From: DASZMJ01 sp035551935
Lineage (GTDB): Bacteria; Planctomycetota; Planctomycetia; Isosphaerales; Isosphaeraceae
Assembly (NCBI GenBank): GCA_035551935.1
Contig: DASZMJ010000518.1
Location: forward strand, 1 to 28,020
Length of the DNA stretch: 28,020 nucleotides
Direction of reading: 5' to 3'
Shown: in pieces, positions 15,040-22,583 of the stretch
Layout: each line of letters opens with the position of its first letter
Position numbering within the stretch: position 1 is the stretch's first letter
Notes under the pieces: generated by a model
What the model was told of the DNA's origin: nothing
The model's input: the letters and a program-made list of their open reading frames with translations, nothing else
The model's database searches: none
Translations under genes and position numbers: made by a program

Positions 15040-16071
15040 TCAAGGATGTCGGGAGACGGTCAGGACCTGGAAGCGGCTGGGGATGTGGGTGGCGTGGGGG
15101 TCGTTGTCGAAGGTGACGAGCAGTCGGGCGGCGGAGGGAGTGGCGCCGGGGAGGGTGCAGAGCCCTTCGGCCTTCATGGCGGCCTCGAAGACGTGGAAGG
15201 CAACCGGCTCGGCAAGGCCGGAGGGGGGGATGCGGTCGTCGGCGAGGAACCAGAGGGTGTTGCCGTGGAAGGCGTTCTGCTTGTCCTCGGTGGCCGTCAC
15301 GACGACGAAGCCGCCCCAGGCCGGGAGGTAGTCGAGCGAGGTGAGCTGCGAGCGGACCCCCTCGCGGGTGCCGGGCCGGAAGGTGAAGAGGCGCGTCAAC
15401 GTCAAGGAGCCGCCGTTCGGGGGGGCGGCCGTGATGTCGGCGGCGAAGGCGCGGACGAGGTCGTCGGGCTCGCGGAGGCCGAACACCAGGAGGGTGCGGC
15501 CGCCATGCTCGCGGACGGCCAGGCCCTCGATCTTGCGGCGGGCGACGGCGGCGGCGTCCAGCCCCTCGGCGCGGAGGGCCTTGATCAAGGCGTCGTCGGG
15601 CCGCCAGGTCCGGACGGATTCGGGGTCGATCGTCGGCGAGTCGCCGCCCTTGAGGCGGAAGCGGAGGGCGTAGGTGCGGGGGTTGCGCTGCGCGTCGTCC
15701 TTGCCGGAGTGGGCGCCGACGACGTAATAGTGGCCGCAGGAGTCGCGGGCCATGCCTTCCCACTTCGGGTCGCGGCGGGCCCCCTCGGGGAAGCCGTCGC
15801 AGGGCAGGGGGGGGCCGACGAGTCGGCCGGTGCTCGCCTCGACGACGCGGAGGCCGGGCTGCTTGTCGTGGGCGACCAGCAGCAACTTGCCGTCGCCGAT
15901 CGGCTCGACGGCCGAGGCCTCGATCACCCCCTCGACGTCTCCTTCGTTCGCCCCGGCCAGGAACGGCCGGGGGAACGTGGCGGAGTCGACCTTGATCTCG
16001 TCGCCCCTGGCGACGCCGGCGAGGACCAGGAACGCGAAGGCGAGGACCGAACGGGTCGGCGGATTCGGCAT
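15040..16071 (-). CDS. Secreted DUF3616-like protein
   Basis: The 343-residue product begins MPNPPTRSVLAFAFLVLAGV with a signal peptide cleaved near ARG-DEIK; GGGGAG lies about 9 nt upstream of the ATG at 16071. The rest looks like a beta-propeller-type repeat protein, with strands such as EASAVEPIGDGKLLLVAHDK, KWEGMARDSCGHYYVVGAHS, KIEGLAVREHGGRTLLVFGL and LTSLDYLPAWGGFVVVTATE. The IEGLA…LLxGLRxP pattern resembles DUF3616, whose function is not known. It is the last gene of a three-gene minus-strand cluster with the lipoprotein and the DUF1559 protein (gaps of 61 and 71 bp). A periplasmic role is inferred. Confidence 0.68.
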   Translation of the reverse strand: MPNPPTRSVLAFAFLVLAGVARGDEIKVDSATFPRPFLAGANEGDVEGVIEASAVEPIGDGKLLLVAHDKQPGLRVVEASTGRLVGPPLPCDGFPEGARRDPKWEGMARDSCGHYYVVGAHSGKDDAQRNPRTYALRFRLKGGDSPTIDPESVRTWRPDDALIKALRAEGLDAAAVARRKIEGLAVREHGGRTLLVFGLREPDDLVRAFAADITAAPPNGGSLTLTRLFTFRPGTREGVRSQLTSLDYLPAWGGFVVVTATEDKQNAFHGNTLWFLADDRIPPSGLAEPVAFHVFEAAMKAEGLCTLPGATPSAARLLVTFDNDPHATHIPSRFQVLTVSRHP

Positions 16072-16132
16072 CGGGACGGACTCCCCTGGCGGCTTGCGGG
16101 ATCGTCGAACGGTTCTCGGGGGCGGGCGACGG

Positions 16133-16519
16133 TCACTTGAGGTCGATCGGGTAATCGGACCGGTCCGGCGCGACCTCGACCTCGACCCCGGAGGAGGAGA
16201 AGTTGGAGTATTTCTGCGGCACCGTCGCGCCGGCCCCGGTGATCGCGACCCGGTGGGGGCCGGGGACCGCACCGTCGTCCGGCTCGTAGGTGGAGAGCGT
16301 GAAGGTGCCGTCGGGCTGGATCGCGCCGGTCGCCTCGCGACCGGGGCCCTCGGGCTCGAACTTGATCGTACCCTGTGTGACCGGCTTCCCGTTGTAGCGG
16401 ACCGTACCCTTGACCGGGAGGGTCTTCACGGGGGCGGCGGCCGCCTGGCCTCGGCCGCATCCCCAGCACGGGGCGATGGCGAGGAGGACCAGCAGGCTCG
16501 TCGCGGCAGATCGGCGCAT
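16133..16519 (-). CDS. Small planctomycete-type lipoprotein with a carboxypeptidase-regulatory-like domain
   Basis: The 128-residue product starts at 16519 (MRRSAATSLLVLLAIAPCWGCGRGQ) with GAGGAA 8 nt upstream. The hydrophobic leader ends in a cysteine-containing lipobox-like site (CWGC), so it may be lipidated. The mature part has the common planctomycete pattern VKGTVRYNGKPVTQGTIKFE, then TGAIQPDGTFTL and PGPHRVAITG, a beta-sandwich related to carboxypeptidase regulatory domains. Such small proteins habitually follow DUF1559 genes, as here (71 bp downstream). The function is unknown. Confidence 0.82.
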   Translation of the reverse strand: MRRSAATSLLVLLAIAPCWGCGRGQAAAAPVKTLPVKGTVRYNGKPVTQGTIKFEPEGPGREATGAIQPDGTFTLSTYEPDDGAVPGPHRVAITGAGATVPQKYSNFSSSGVEVEVAPDRSDYPIDLK

Positions 16520-16590
16520 CGTCGGAGTTCCTCGAAGCCGCGGGCCCGGATCGTGGCCCGCGGCGGTGGTACCGGGGGTTTGGGACGGCG

Positions 16591-17715
16591 TCAATACTGG
16601 TCGGACGAGACGACCTCGCCCTTGGCGATCGTGCCCAGGGCGCGCCAGGTGACGGGATTGACCGAGTCCTTGACGTAGTGGACGCTGCCGTCGGCGAACA
16701 GGACGTTGACGCCGCCGGGGTGGTAGCTGCTGGCCGCGAGGGACATGTACGTCGGGCCGCCGTCGTTCTCGTCGACGGCATCCCAGTCGGCGGGAACCAG
16801 CGCGCCCATGCTATTGGGGGCGCGGCTCTGGACGAGCACCTTGGCGTTCGGCGGCATGGCGGTGGTGAAGCCCGAGTAGTAGACGCCGCCGTTGGTCCAG
16901 CGGGTGTGGCCGATCGGGCCGCCGGCCTTGACCTTGCCCGTCGCCGCCCCGCAGGAGCCGGCCAGGTTGGCGAGGGCCTGCGCCGACAACTGGCCGGGCG
17001 GCGGGACGTTGGTGGGGGTGAAGGTGCCGACGCTGGGGTCGGAGGGGTTCGTCGGCGTGCTCATGCAGCCCCGGAACTGGGGGTGGCCGATGTAGCCCTC
17101 GGAGACGAACAGGGTGCCGCTCAGGCCATCCCTGAAGTCGGCGATCCTCCGCGAATAGTTCGGGCCGAAGGCCGAGCTGTTCCGCGGCCCGACCGTGTTC
17201 ACGCTCCCCCAATTGACCGACCAGACGTACCAGTCGCCGTCGCAGGTCCCGTAGCTCGTGGTGGCGTAGCCGGTGCCGCCCATCGAGGCGTCGTCGTAGA
17301 GGAGGCCGGGGTCGCTCGGGCAGAGCAGCAGGTTCAGCGGCGTGAGCGCCACGGTGATGTTGGGCGGGTCGCTGTAGGTCAGGTCGAAGTTGATCGAGTT
17401 GTAGAGCGGGCCCTGCTCGAAGAAGGTCGCCGCGCGGGCGAAGGCGCTCCAGGACGACTCGTACTGCCAGGTGGCCGGCGGGCCGCTCGGGGTGGGGACG
17501 AGGATCGTCGTCATCGGGAACGCCCCGTTGGCGCTCTCGTAGTTGTGGAACGCGAGGCCCATCTGCTTGAGGTTGTTCGAGCACTGCGTCTTGCGGGCGG
17601 CCTCGCGGGCCTGCTGCACCGCCGGCAACAGCAGGGCGATCAGGACGCCGATGATCGCGATCACCACCAACAACTCGATCAGGGTAAATCCGCGCCGTCG
17701 AGGATACGCTGTCAT
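16591..17715 (-). CDS. DUF1559 pseudopilin-like protein with N-terminal methylation motif
   Basis: The 374-residue product starts with a type IV/II prepilin leader: RRRGFTLIELLVVIAIIGVL, where Gly-Phe is the peptidase cleavage and methylation site. It continues LIALLLPAVQQAREAARKTQCSNNLKQMGLAFHNYE, the signature of DUF1559 proteins, which are massively expanded in planctomycetes. The C-terminal H-x(9)-DG motif is present (HPGGVNVLFADGSVHYVKDS). It should be an envelope-anchored pseudopilin; the exact role is unknown. It heads a cluster with the lipoprotein and the DUF3616-like gene. AGGGG lies about 12 nt upstream of the ATG. A candidate promoter is at 17768-17796. Confidence 0.95.
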   Translation of the reverse strand: MTAYPRRRGFTLIELLVVIAIIGVLIALLLPAVQQAREAARKTQCSNNLKQMGLAFHNYESANGAFPMTTILVPTPSGPPATWQYESSWSAFARAATFFEQGPLYNSINFDLTYSDPPNITVALTPLNLLLCPSDPGLLYDDASMGGTGYATTSYGTCDGDWYVWSVNWGSVNTVGPRNSSAFGPNYSRRIADFRDGLSGTLFVSEGYIGHPQFRGCMSTPTNPSDPSVGTFTPTNVPPPGQLSAQALANLAGSCGAATGKVKAGGPIGHTRWTNGGVYYSGFTTAMPPNAKVLVQSRAPNSMGALVPADWDAVDENDGGPTYMSLAASSYHPGGVNVLFADGSVHYVKDSVNPVTWRALGTIAKGEVVSSDQY

Positions 17716-17767
17716 GGCGTGTGGGGCCCCTGGCAGGTCTTAACTGGCGGGTCAATGCGAGCCAGAA

Positions 17768-17796
17768 TACTTACAGTTCGACGGCGCGCACGTCAA
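17768..17796 (-). promoter_or_regulatory. Candidate sigma-70 promoter of the DUF1559 gene cluster
   Basis: Reading the minus strand, TTGACG (17791-17796) is followed after 17 bp by TAAGTA (17768-17773). The -35 is good and the -10 poor. The start would fall some 45 bp before the ATG at 17715. AAGTTAT/ATAACTT arms (17795-17801, 17818-17824) flank the upstream side and could be an operator. Confidence 0.35.
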
Positions 17797-17856
17797 GTTA
17801 TACCAGGATCATTCATGATAACTTCACGGGAGCTACACGAGGTGGAGGCGGGGCGG

Positions 17857-18936
17857 TCAGGGGGCGGGGATGACGGGGCAGGACTCGACGAGGCGGCGGC
17901 CGACGGGGTCGGCGATCTTGAGCTGGTCGAGGAGGCGGCGGCGGACGGTGGTCAAGAGCGCGTCGACGGCCGGGCCGTCGGCGTCGTTGACCGGGATCGC
18001 GCCGCCGGCGCGGCGGTCGTGGCCGCCGGCGGTGCCGAGGCCGTCGACGACGGCGCGGAGCAGCTCGCCGCAGTGGTCGCCGATGCGGCCCGACCGGATC
18101 GACAGCTTCAACAGGCCGTCGAACAGGCCGACGGACATCGCGAAGTTGACCCGCTCGAACCGGATGAAGAAGTCGGCCAGCTCGGCGACGATGTCCGGCT
18201 GCGGCACCCGCCCGCACCAGCAGACGACGAGGTCGCGATAGAGGAAGACATTTGAAAGAGCATGCTGATATGTGATGAAGTAACTCTGCGGCAGCTTGGG
18301 GTGGCGGATGCGGGCCAGGAGGTCCTTGTCGGCGCGGGGGTAGAGCCAGATCAGGGCGCCGTCGTCGGCCGGCGCGGCCTCGCGGGGGTAGCCGGTCGTC
18401 TCCGACTCGATGCCGTAGAGCAGGGCCGTCGCCAGGCGGCGGTCGGGCGCCAGGCCCTGCTCGAGCAGGTAGCCGGTGACCATCGTGCTGGTCGCCCCGA
18501 GGTGCGGGCGGAGGTCGCGGAAGGCCACGCCGGCCAGGTCGCCGCCGGTCTCGTGGTGGTCGAGCACCGCCGCCGGCGCCTCGCCCTCCCTGGCGTGCCG
18601 GCCGGTCCTCGGCTGCGAGTCGACCATCACCGTCGCGACCCCGGCCCCCGTCGGCGCCCGATCGACGGGCACCAAGGGGATGGCCAGGAAGTCGACCATC
18701 GCCTGGTTCTCGGCGCGGGCGATCATGCCGTCGACGGTCAGGGTGACCGCCTTGCCCGGCAGCTTGGCGGCCAGCAACGCCTCGAGGCCGAGCATGCTGG
18801 CCAACGCGTCGGGGTCGGGGTTGACGTGCGAGACGAGCACGATCGACTCGAAGCCGGCCAGGGTCTCCAGCAGGCGCTCCGACCGCTGCCGTCGGTGCGG
18901 GCCGGGCGTCGGCCCGGTCTCGGTGTCGAGCGTCAT
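17857..18936 (-). CDS. DHH/DHHA1 phosphoesterase (NrnA-like)
   Basis: The 359-residue product starts at 18936 (MTLDTETGPTPG). Motif I HVNPDPDA lies at residues 37-44, the VMVDSQ strand near 105, and the DHH triad (LDHHET) at 125-127. The C-terminal DHHA1 domain has GGHDRRAGGAIP. These Mn2+-dependent enzymes hydrolyse short oligonucleotides, pAp or cyclic dinucleotide breakdown products in the cytoplasm; the precise substrate is open. Family length is usually 310-350, so this is a full copy. The frame runs further upstream, but that part lies in very GC-rich low-complexity sequence. It is on the same strand as the VOC gene but 116 bp from it. Confidence 0.85.
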   Translation of the reverse strand: MTLDTETGPTPGPHRRQRSERLLETLAGFESIVLVSHVNPDPDALASMLGLEALLAAKLPGKAVTLTVDGMIARAENQAMVDFLAIPLVPVDRAPTGAGVATVMVDSQPRTGRHAREGEAPAAVLDHHETGGDLAGVAFRDLRPHLGATSTMVTGYLLEQGLAPDRRLATALLYGIESETTGYPREAAPADDGALIWLYPRADKDLLARIRHPKLPQSYFITYQHALSNVFLYRDLVVCWCGRVPQPDIVAELADFFIRFERVNFAMSVGLFDGLLKLSIRSGRIGDHCGELLRAVVDGLGTAGGHDRRAGGAIPVNDADGPAVDALLTTVRRRLLDQLKIADPVGRRLVESCPVIPAP

Positions 18937-19052
18937 CGCGACGGCGCCCCCCCGCGGGCGGGCCGGACCCCGGCCCCCGCGACGGCCTTCCAGTCTACGA
19001 CAACCGCCGACGTCGGGGCCAGGGCAGGCCGCTCGGGCCCGGCGTCGCACCG

Positions 19053-19415
19053 CTACCCCAGGTGCTGATGGAAGACCTCGACGAGGAAGCCGCCCGGGGC
19101 CCGGAGGTAGAAGGTCCAGGCGCCGTGCAAGTGCTTCGGGGGCTCGGCGGCAAGGCCGTCGGCGCTCAATCGACGGTACATCTCGTCGACGCGCTCGCGG
19201 CTGTCCTGCATGAAGCCGATGTGGAAGGCGCCGGGGTACTCGACCTCGCCGACCTTGTCGAAGTTGCTCAGGGTCAGCACAAAGCCCGACTCGTCGAGCA
19301 GCACGGCGATCACGCCGCCCCGCTCCGAGACGCAGCGGAAACCGAAGTACGTCTCGAAGAATGCGCGCGTTTGCGCGACGTCGGGGACCGTCAGGTTCAG
19401 GTGATTGAGGCGCAC
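19053..19415 (-). CDS. VOC (glyoxalase/bleomycin-resistance) family protein
   Basis: The 120-residue product is one complete VOC domain, starting with a GTG at 19415 (VRLNHLNLTVPDVAQTRAFF) and GGGAGG 7 nt upstream. Two beta-alpha-beta-beta-beta modules are visible: NHLNLTVPDVAQTRAFFETY…VLLDESGFVLTLSN and FHIGFMQDSRERVDEMYRRL…FYLRAPGGFLVEVFH. Candidate metal ligands are His5, a His in FHIGF and Glu in LVEVFH. VOC proteins catalyse varied metal-dependent reactions or sequester compounds. The gene is divergent from a MarR-type regulator, and its promoter overlaps a candidate operator, suggesting inducible expression by a small molecule. Confidence 0.88.
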   Translation of the reverse strand: MRLNHLNLTVPDVAQTRAFFETYFGFRCVSERGGVIAVLLDESGFVLTLSNFDKVGEVEYPGAFHIGFMQDSRERVDEMYRRLSADGLAAEPPKHLHGAWTFYLRAPGGFLVEVFHQHLG

Positions 19416-19490
19416 GTCCGGACCTCCCTTCACGGTGGGGAAATCGATCCCCCCGCGGCCGACTTGCGGCGGCCGTCGGGTTCGTCGAGA

Positions 19491-19519
19491 ATGGTACGGG
19501 CGAGAATCGTTACAGTCAA
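19491..19519 (-). promoter_or_regulatory. Sigma-70 promoter of the VOC gene
   Basis: On the minus strand TTGACT (19514-19519) is separated by exactly 17 bp from TACCAT (19491-19496). Transcription would start near 19484, leaving about a 70-nt leader before the GTG at 19415. The -35 box lies inside the inverted repeat described as the MarR operator. Confidence 0.6.
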
Positions 19520-19527
19520 GAACGATT
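19505..19527. promoter_or_regulatory. Candidate MarR-type operator
   Basis: Perfect inverted repeat AATCGTT-N9-AACGATT, 23 bp in all, a size and form typical of MarR-family sites. It overlaps the VOC promoter's -35 box and ends 14 bp before the MarR start codon, so one dimer could repress both genes. Confidence 0.55.
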
Positions 19528-19541
19528 TTTCGGAGGAACGA

Positions 19542-20051
19542 ATGGCCAGGTCGCGCGCGACGGGCCCGGCGCCGAAGCTCGCCGAGGGGCCGGCCTTCCT
19601 GCTGTCGCAGGTGGGGGCGCTCTCGGCGGCGCGGTTCGCGGAGCGGCTGGAGCCCCTGGGGTTGAAGCCGGCGCACGCGGGCGTCCTGGGGGTCCTCCGG
19701 CGGTCCGACGGCCTCAGCCAGCAGGCGTTGGGGGATCGGCTCGGCGTCTTCCCGAGCCGATTGGTGGCCCTGCTCGACGACCTCGAGGGGCGCGGGCTGG
19801 TCGAGCGTCGCGACAGCCCGGCCGATCGGCGCTCCCACGCGTTGTACCTGACCGAGGCGGGGCGCGGGGCGTTGGAACAGCTCGCGCGCGTCGCGAGGGA
19901 GCACGAGGACGTGCTCTGCGCCGCCCTCGACCCCTCGGAGCGGGCACAGCTCGCGGCCCTCCTCGCGCGGATCGCGGCCGAGCAGGGGCTCACGCCCGGC
20001 GTCCACCCGGGGTTCCGCAAGCTCGGCGGCGGGCCGTCGAGGAACTGCTGA
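19542..20051 (+). CDS. MarR family transcriptional regulator
   Basis: The 169-residue product starts at 19542 after GGAGG. It has the MarR winged-helix fold: dimerisation helix FLLSQVGALSAARFAERLEP, helix-turn-helix GLSQQALGDRLGVFPSRLVALLDDLEGRGLVER, and wing RDSPADRRSHALYLTEAGRGAL, where D-x-R-x-(S/A) is the usual wing motif. MarR proteins are dimeric cytoplasmic repressors released by small ligands. Its divergent neighbour, the VOC gene, is the likely target. The C-terminal tail after the second dimerisation helix (ending GPSRNC) has no evident function. The gene converges with the GNAT gene. Confidence 0.9.
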   Translation: MARSRATGPAPKLAEGPAFLLSQVGALSAARFAERLEPLGLKPAHAGVLGVLRRSDGLSQQALGDRLGVFPSRLVALLDDLEGRGLVERRDSPADRRSHALYLTEAGRGALEQLARVAREHEDVLCAALDPSERAQLAALLARIAAEQGLTPGVHPGFRKLGGGPSRNC

Positions 20052-20107
20052 CGAGACGGCCCGCCCCACGATTCGAGGGGCACGGGATTCGGGTGGGCGT
20101 CGGCGGC

Positions 20108-21034
20108 TCAGCCGAAGGTGGCCAGGTGGACGACGCGGCGGTCGAAGGGGAGGAAGCCGCAGGAGCGGTAGAGGCGGCCGGCGGGGTGGTTGCGGTCGTC
20201 GACGGCCAACTCGAGCCGGGGGACGTGGGGGCGGGCCAGGTCGAGCGCGGCGGCCAGTGCGGCGCGGCCGAGCCCGCGGCCGCGGGCGGCGGGGGTCAGG
20301 CCGAGATAGGCGACCTCCCAGGCGGGGCGGTCGGGGAACTCGGACAGGAGCAGGATCGCGGCGGCCGAGGGGTCGTCGTCGAGACGGCCGAGCCGCCAGC
20401 GGCCGGCGACGAACCGACCGGCGGCGCGGTGGCCGGCGAGGACGTCGTCGAGCGTGCGGACCCCGCTCAGTTCCGGCATGTCGAGGCTGCCGGCGTAGGT
20501 CGCCTGGAGCACGGCCCGGAACTCGGCGACGGAGTCGGTGCCGAAGGTGGTCCACCGCCAGGGCGGCACCGTGGGCGCGACGTCCAGGGGGGTCGAGGTC
20601 GGCCGGCCGAGGTAGGTCAGGGAGGTGATCCGCCGCAGGCCGCCGCGCTCGAGGTCGGCGGCGGCGCGGGCGGGGGCGGAGCGGTCGAGGAGGGCCTGGG
20701 CAACGCGGAACCCCTTGGATTGCAAGTCGTTGAGCGCGACTTCCAGGAGCTGCGCGGCGACGGCGCCGCGGCCCAACGCGAGGTCGACCTCGGGGGCCCA
20801 GACCGCCGCGGCGCGGCCGGCCAGGAGTTGCGTCAAGAGGGTGCCGACGACCCGGCCGCGGCGGCGGGCGATCCAGAGGCCCGAGAGGTCCACCGCGCCG
20901 GCCTCGGCGTCGGCCAGGGCGTCGGCGACGAGCCGCAGCCGCAAGTGCTGCGAGGCGTTGCGGTAAAGCAAGGCCAGGGCCGCCGGACGATCGGCGACCG
21001 GGCAGGGGAGCAGCTCGGGCCGGGGGCCGGGCAT
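20108..21034 (-). CDS. GNAT N-acetyltransferase, two-domain
   Basis: The 308-residue product starts at 21034 (MPGPRPELLPCPV), with CGAGGG about 9 nt upstream. The C-terminal half is a clear GNAT domain: VAYLGLTPAARGRGLGRAAL carries the acetyl-CoA-binding RGRGLG loop, followed by LELAVDDRNHPAGRLYRSCGF. The N-terminal half (DRPAALALLYRN…GRVVGTLLTQLL…LEVALNDLQSKGFRV) looks like a second, degenerate GNAT domain, as in mycothiol synthase-like proteins. It transfers an acetyl group from acetyl-CoA to an unknown amine. It is transcribed divergently from the sigma-factor gene, 159 bp away. Confidence 0.85.
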   Translation of the reverse strand: MPGPRPELLPCPVADRPAALALLYRNASQHLRLRLVADALADAEAGAVDLSGLWIARRRGRVVGTLLTQLLAGRAAAVWAPEVDLALGRGAVAAQLLEVALNDLQSKGFRVAQALLDRSAPARAAADLERGGLRRITSLTYLGRPTSTPLDVAPTVPPWRWTTFGTDSVAEFRAVLQATYAGSLDMPELSGVRTLDDVLAGHRAAGRFVAGRWRLGRLDDDPSAAAILLLSEFPDRPAWEVAYLGLTPAARGRGLGRAALAAALDLARPHVPRLELAVDDRNHPAGRLYRSCGFLPFDRRVVHLATFG

Positions 21035-21193
21035 CGAGGGGCCCTCGTGCTTCAAAAAAAGGTCCAACGCGGGCGCGGCCGACGGCCGTATGATAATCAG
21101 CCGAAGCGGGCCGGACAAAATGGGGACGGGCCGACCGGGACGGTCGGGGCCAAGACCCGTTTGTTGGGCGGTGCCGCCGGGGGAATGCTGCCC

Positions 21194-21886
21194 ATGCGGG
21201 AGCCGATCGGCGCCGGGCCTCGGGACGAGGCGCGGGCCGGGCCCGAGGGCCCGGATCGCCAGCCCGACCGCGCCTCGGCCGAGGAGGCCGGCGACGCCCG
21301 GCTCGTCGAGCGGGCCCGAGCCGGCGACGACCGCGCCTTCGCGGGCCTGGTCGGCCGGTACGAGGGGAAGCTCGTCCGCGTCCTGGCCCGCCTGGTGCAC
21401 GACGAGGAGCTGGCCCGCGACCTGGCGCAGGAGACGTTCTGGAAGGTGTACACGCGGCTCGATCGATTCGACACGGCGCGGCGGTTCGGCCCCTGGCTCT
21501 TCCGGGTCGGGGTGAACCTCGCGCTGGACCACCTCCGACGCCCCGCGCCGCCGCCGGCCGCCTCGATCCAGGGGCCCCCCGACGACGGCCGCCGCGGCTT
21601 CGACCTGCCCGACCCCGACCCCAGGCTCCGCGAGGAGCTGGCGCAGGAGGTCCGGTTCGTGCTCGACCGCGTCCCCAGGCCGTATCGTACGATCCTGGTG
21701 CTCCGCGACCTGGAGGGGTTCTCGTCGGCGGAGGTCGCGACGATCGTCGGCCGCCGCGAGGCGACGATCCGCTGGCGCCTGGCCAAGGCGCGCGAGCTGT
21801 TCCGACAGCAGTGGGAGCGCCGGCAGGGGGACGGGCCCCGTGGCCGGGCCGAAGGCCGTGACCCGGAGGGCGATCATGGGCGATAA
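21194..21886 (+). CDS. ECF RNA polymerase sigma factor
   Basis: The roughly 230-residue product has an ECF sigma structure: region 2 (FAGLVGRYEGKLVRVLARLV…LAQETFWKVYTRLDRFD) and region 4 (VPRPYRTILVLRDLEGFSSAEVATIVGRREATIRWRLAKARE). The linker is Pro-rich. ATG 21194 is preferred since GGGGGA sits about 10 nt upstream; an in-frame ATG at 21185 is too close to it. It overlaps the anti-sigma gene by 11 bp, so the two are coupled. It probably directs RNA polymerase to envelope- or stress-related genes, possibly the sulfatase downstream (inference). An N-terminal extension rich in Arg, Asp and Ala is of no known function. Confidence 0.92.
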   Translation: MREPIGAGPRDEARAGPEGPDRQPDRASAEEAGDARLVERARAGDDRAFAGLVGRYEGKLVRVLARLVHDEELARDLAQETFWKVYTRLDRFDTARRFGPWLFRVGVNLALDHLRRPAPPPAASIQGPPDDGRRGFDLPDPDPRLREELAQEVRFVLDRVPRPYRTILVLRDLEGFSSAEVATIVGRREATIRWRLAKARELFRQQWERRQGDGPRGRAEGRDPEGDHGR

Positions 21887-22484
21887 GTCGTGTGCCTGGG
21901 TCCGGGTCCGGCTCCCCTTGCTGGCCGGCGATGAGCTGGCCGCCCCCGACCGCCCCGAGGTCCGCCGGCACCTGCTGGGCTGCCCGTCGTGCCGCCGCCG
22001 GCTCGAGGAGCTGCGGGCCGCCCTGCGCGTGCTGCACCTGGCCGCCGCCGAGTCGCCGGTCGCCGCCGATGCGCCGTCGATCTGGCCCGAGCTGTCGCGC
22101 CAGATCCGCGAGTCGCGCCGGCCGTCCCCGCGCCGCTCGCTCGCCTTCTCCTGGTCCTGGACCGGGCCGGCCCTGGCCCTGGCCGCGGGCCTCCTGCTCG
22201 CCTTCCTGGTGCGCGTCCCCCGTCCGGGACCGGCCCCGAATCCGCCCCGGACGCCCGCCTCGACGCCGATCGCCGTCGTCCCCGTGCCGGCCCCGGCCGC
22301 GTCGCCCGACCGCCGCGAACTGTCGCCGATCACCACCCGGCCGAAGAAGGCCGCGCCGACCGAGACGATCGCCAAGGCCCGGGGCCGTTCCAAGAAGGAC
22401 CTCCTCGCCGCCGAGGCCCGCCCCTCCTCTCGCGGCGACGCCGACGCCGACCGCACCGCCGTCGCCGAGCAGCCGACCCACTGA
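21876..22484 (+). CDS. Anti-sigma factor with zinc-finger (zf-HC2) domain
   Basis: The 202-residue product starts at 21876 with GGAGGG upstream, overlapping the sigma gene. The anti-sigma zinc-binding motif H-x3-C-x2-C is at His32, Cys36 and Cys39 (RRHLLGCPSCRRRLEEL). One membrane segment lies at about residues 93-112 (GPALALAAGLLLAFLV), then a Pro/Ala-rich periplasmic tail of about 90 residues. It would hold the sigma factor at the inner membrane until a signal releases it. Signal and protease are unknown. Confidence 0.88.
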   Translation: MGDKSCAWVRVRLPLLAGDELAAPDRPEVRRHLLGCPSCRRRLEELRAALRVLHLAAAESPVAADAPSIWPELSRQIRESRRPSPRRSLAFSWSWTGPALALAAGLLLAFLVRVPRPGPAPNPPRTPASTPIAVVPVPAPAASPDRRELSPITTRPKKAAPTETIAKARGRSKKDLLAAEARPSSRGDADADRTAVAEQPTH

Positions 22485-22583
22485 CCGCGGCCGTCGCGGC
22501 TCCCCCCTGGCGTTCGGCCCCCGGCTCGGGCATCCTCGGTTGCGGGCCAACACCTGAGGGGCGCGGGCGCGAGGGTGCCTCGA

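Noticed and set aside
20052..20107. Terminator between the MarR and GNAT genes
   Set aside because: Only a poorly matched GC-rich stem with several mismatches and no U-tract; not supportable.
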